49,682 nt of DNA from a virus. This document shows, in pieces, positions 49,416 through 49,682 of this stretch. Position 1 is the first letter of the stretch. Every line of letters starts with the position of its first letter. The notes below the pieces were generated by a model, which saw only the letters and a list, made by a program, of their open reading frames with translations, did not search any database and was not told the origin of the DNA. Location of the stretch: positions 1 through 49,682 of IMG/VR virus record IMGVR_UViG_3300015202_000015. One strand, written 5' to 3'. A program made the translations under genes and the position numbers.

Positions 49416-49682
49416 GGCGAGGCCTTGATAAACTCGCCTTCCGAACTGAGCGAATACCATGTGTCTGCTTTGATGCCATTTTCGCCGACCTTGCTCGCAC
49501 GGATGTGGATCAGTTCGTAATCGTTGTTTCGGTAGCAAAGGACAATGGCGCTGCCTGCAGATGCGCGCGCACGACCGGCGTAGCCCGATGAGATTGCGAC
49601 TGACTGCGCGCCGCTGACTTCCGCCGCCGAGCTGTTGCCGGTGTTCGTCGCCGCCGATCTGTAGCCGGTGTTCGTCGCCGAC
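49412..49682 (-). CDS. Repeat protein, N-terminus beyond the window
   Basis: The frame is open from the right edge to a TGA at 49412-49414, about 89 codons. It begins with S-A-T-N-T-G-type nonapeptide repeats (TNTGYRSAA, TNTGNSSAA), then GAQSVAISSGYAGRARAS, and a folded end: AIVLCYRNNDYELIHIRASKVGENGIKADTWYSL, then EGEF. This matches a family found in phages and prophages in which a pentapeptide-like repeat region of variable length precedes the VGENGIKxDTWY domain. Function unknown. No start codon is in view, so it is easily overlooked. Confidence 0.75.
   Translation of the reverse strand, partial: SATNTGYRSAATNTGNSSAAEVSGAQSVAISSGYAGRARASAGSAIVLCYRNNDYELIHIRASKVGENGIKADTWYSLSSEGEFIKASP
49637..49680 (-). 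repeat. 27-base coding repeat at the right edge
   Basis: The 17-base block gccggtgttcgtcgccg occurs at 49637-49653 and again at 49664-49680, 27 bases apart, and encodes the ATNTG repeat of the truncated protein. More copies probably lie beyond the window. Confidence 0.85.

Noticed and set aside
48487-49500. A longer nuclease gene starting at 49,500
   Set aside because: The first 94 residues would overlap two other genes, are basic and low in structure, and the family normally begins near the SFSTLTKYETCP motif.
1-49682. tRNA genes, integrase, attachment sites and insertion sequences
   Set aside because: I looked for cloverleaf-like segments, tyrosine or serine recombinase motifs, and transposase motifs and found none in this window.

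Overview
The window reads as about 50 kb of a tailed double-stranded DNA phage (Caudoviricetes), missing both ends. Almost every base is coding, genes are joined by ATGA, GTGA or TAATG overlaps, and the virion genes follow the order lysis, terminase, portal, scaffold, capsid, neck/tail, internal virion proteins. There is no tape measure, tail tube or sheath gene. The portal is of the large P22 type and there is a giant ejection-type protein of about 2,200 residues. Together these suggest a short-tailed (podovirus-like) particle. A spanin pair (inner-membrane Rz-like protein plus Rz1-like lipoprotein) implies a Gram-negative host. Base composition and gene style suggest a proteobacterial host, but the species cannot be named from the sequence.

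Plus strand, 1-35,200 (late genes): a truncated virion gene and a collagen-like fibre (1-2,298); two tiny coupled frames; a lysis cassette with small one-helix membrane proteins, a lysozyme-like protein with a C-terminal membrane anchor, and overlapping Rz/Rz1 genes (2,447-4,660); small and large terminase (4,773-7,437); portal, scaffold and major capsid protein of the N4-gp56 type (7,440-11,906), with a terminator and a structured 5' leader before the capsid gene; neck and tail genes (11,922-15,797); a 995-residue tail protein with an embedded CAP (SCP/PR-1) domain; two divergent tandem paralogues; a protein with seven GRRG repeats; a long helical virion protein; and the internal proteins ending in a large polyvalent-type protein with an HExxH metallopeptidase motif. 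The last gene appears frameshifted at a G-run near its 3' end.

Minus strand, 49,682-35,224 (early/middle genes, convergent with the late genes): read from the right edge, a truncated repeat protein, a RecB/Cas4-like nuclease with an Fe-S cysteine set, an SNF2-like helicase, a double zinc-finger protein, a DnaQ-like exonuclease, an HNH endonuclease, a DUF932 protein, a run of conserved phage proteins of unknown function, a family A DNA polymerase, a cysteine-rich replication-associated candidate, a coiled-coil protein, a VRR-NUC-like nuclease, and four very small genes. The two transcription units meet at a perfect 17-bp inverted-repeat terminator at 35,189-35,226.

The minus-strand genes would copy and recombine the genome; the plus-strand genes would package it, build the particle and lyse the cell. 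No integrase, repressor, primase, RNA polymerase, tRNA or CRISPR array is visible, but the window is incomplete. The DNA polymerase carries leucine at the position equivalent to E. coli Phe762, a variant that has been linked to temperate phages.
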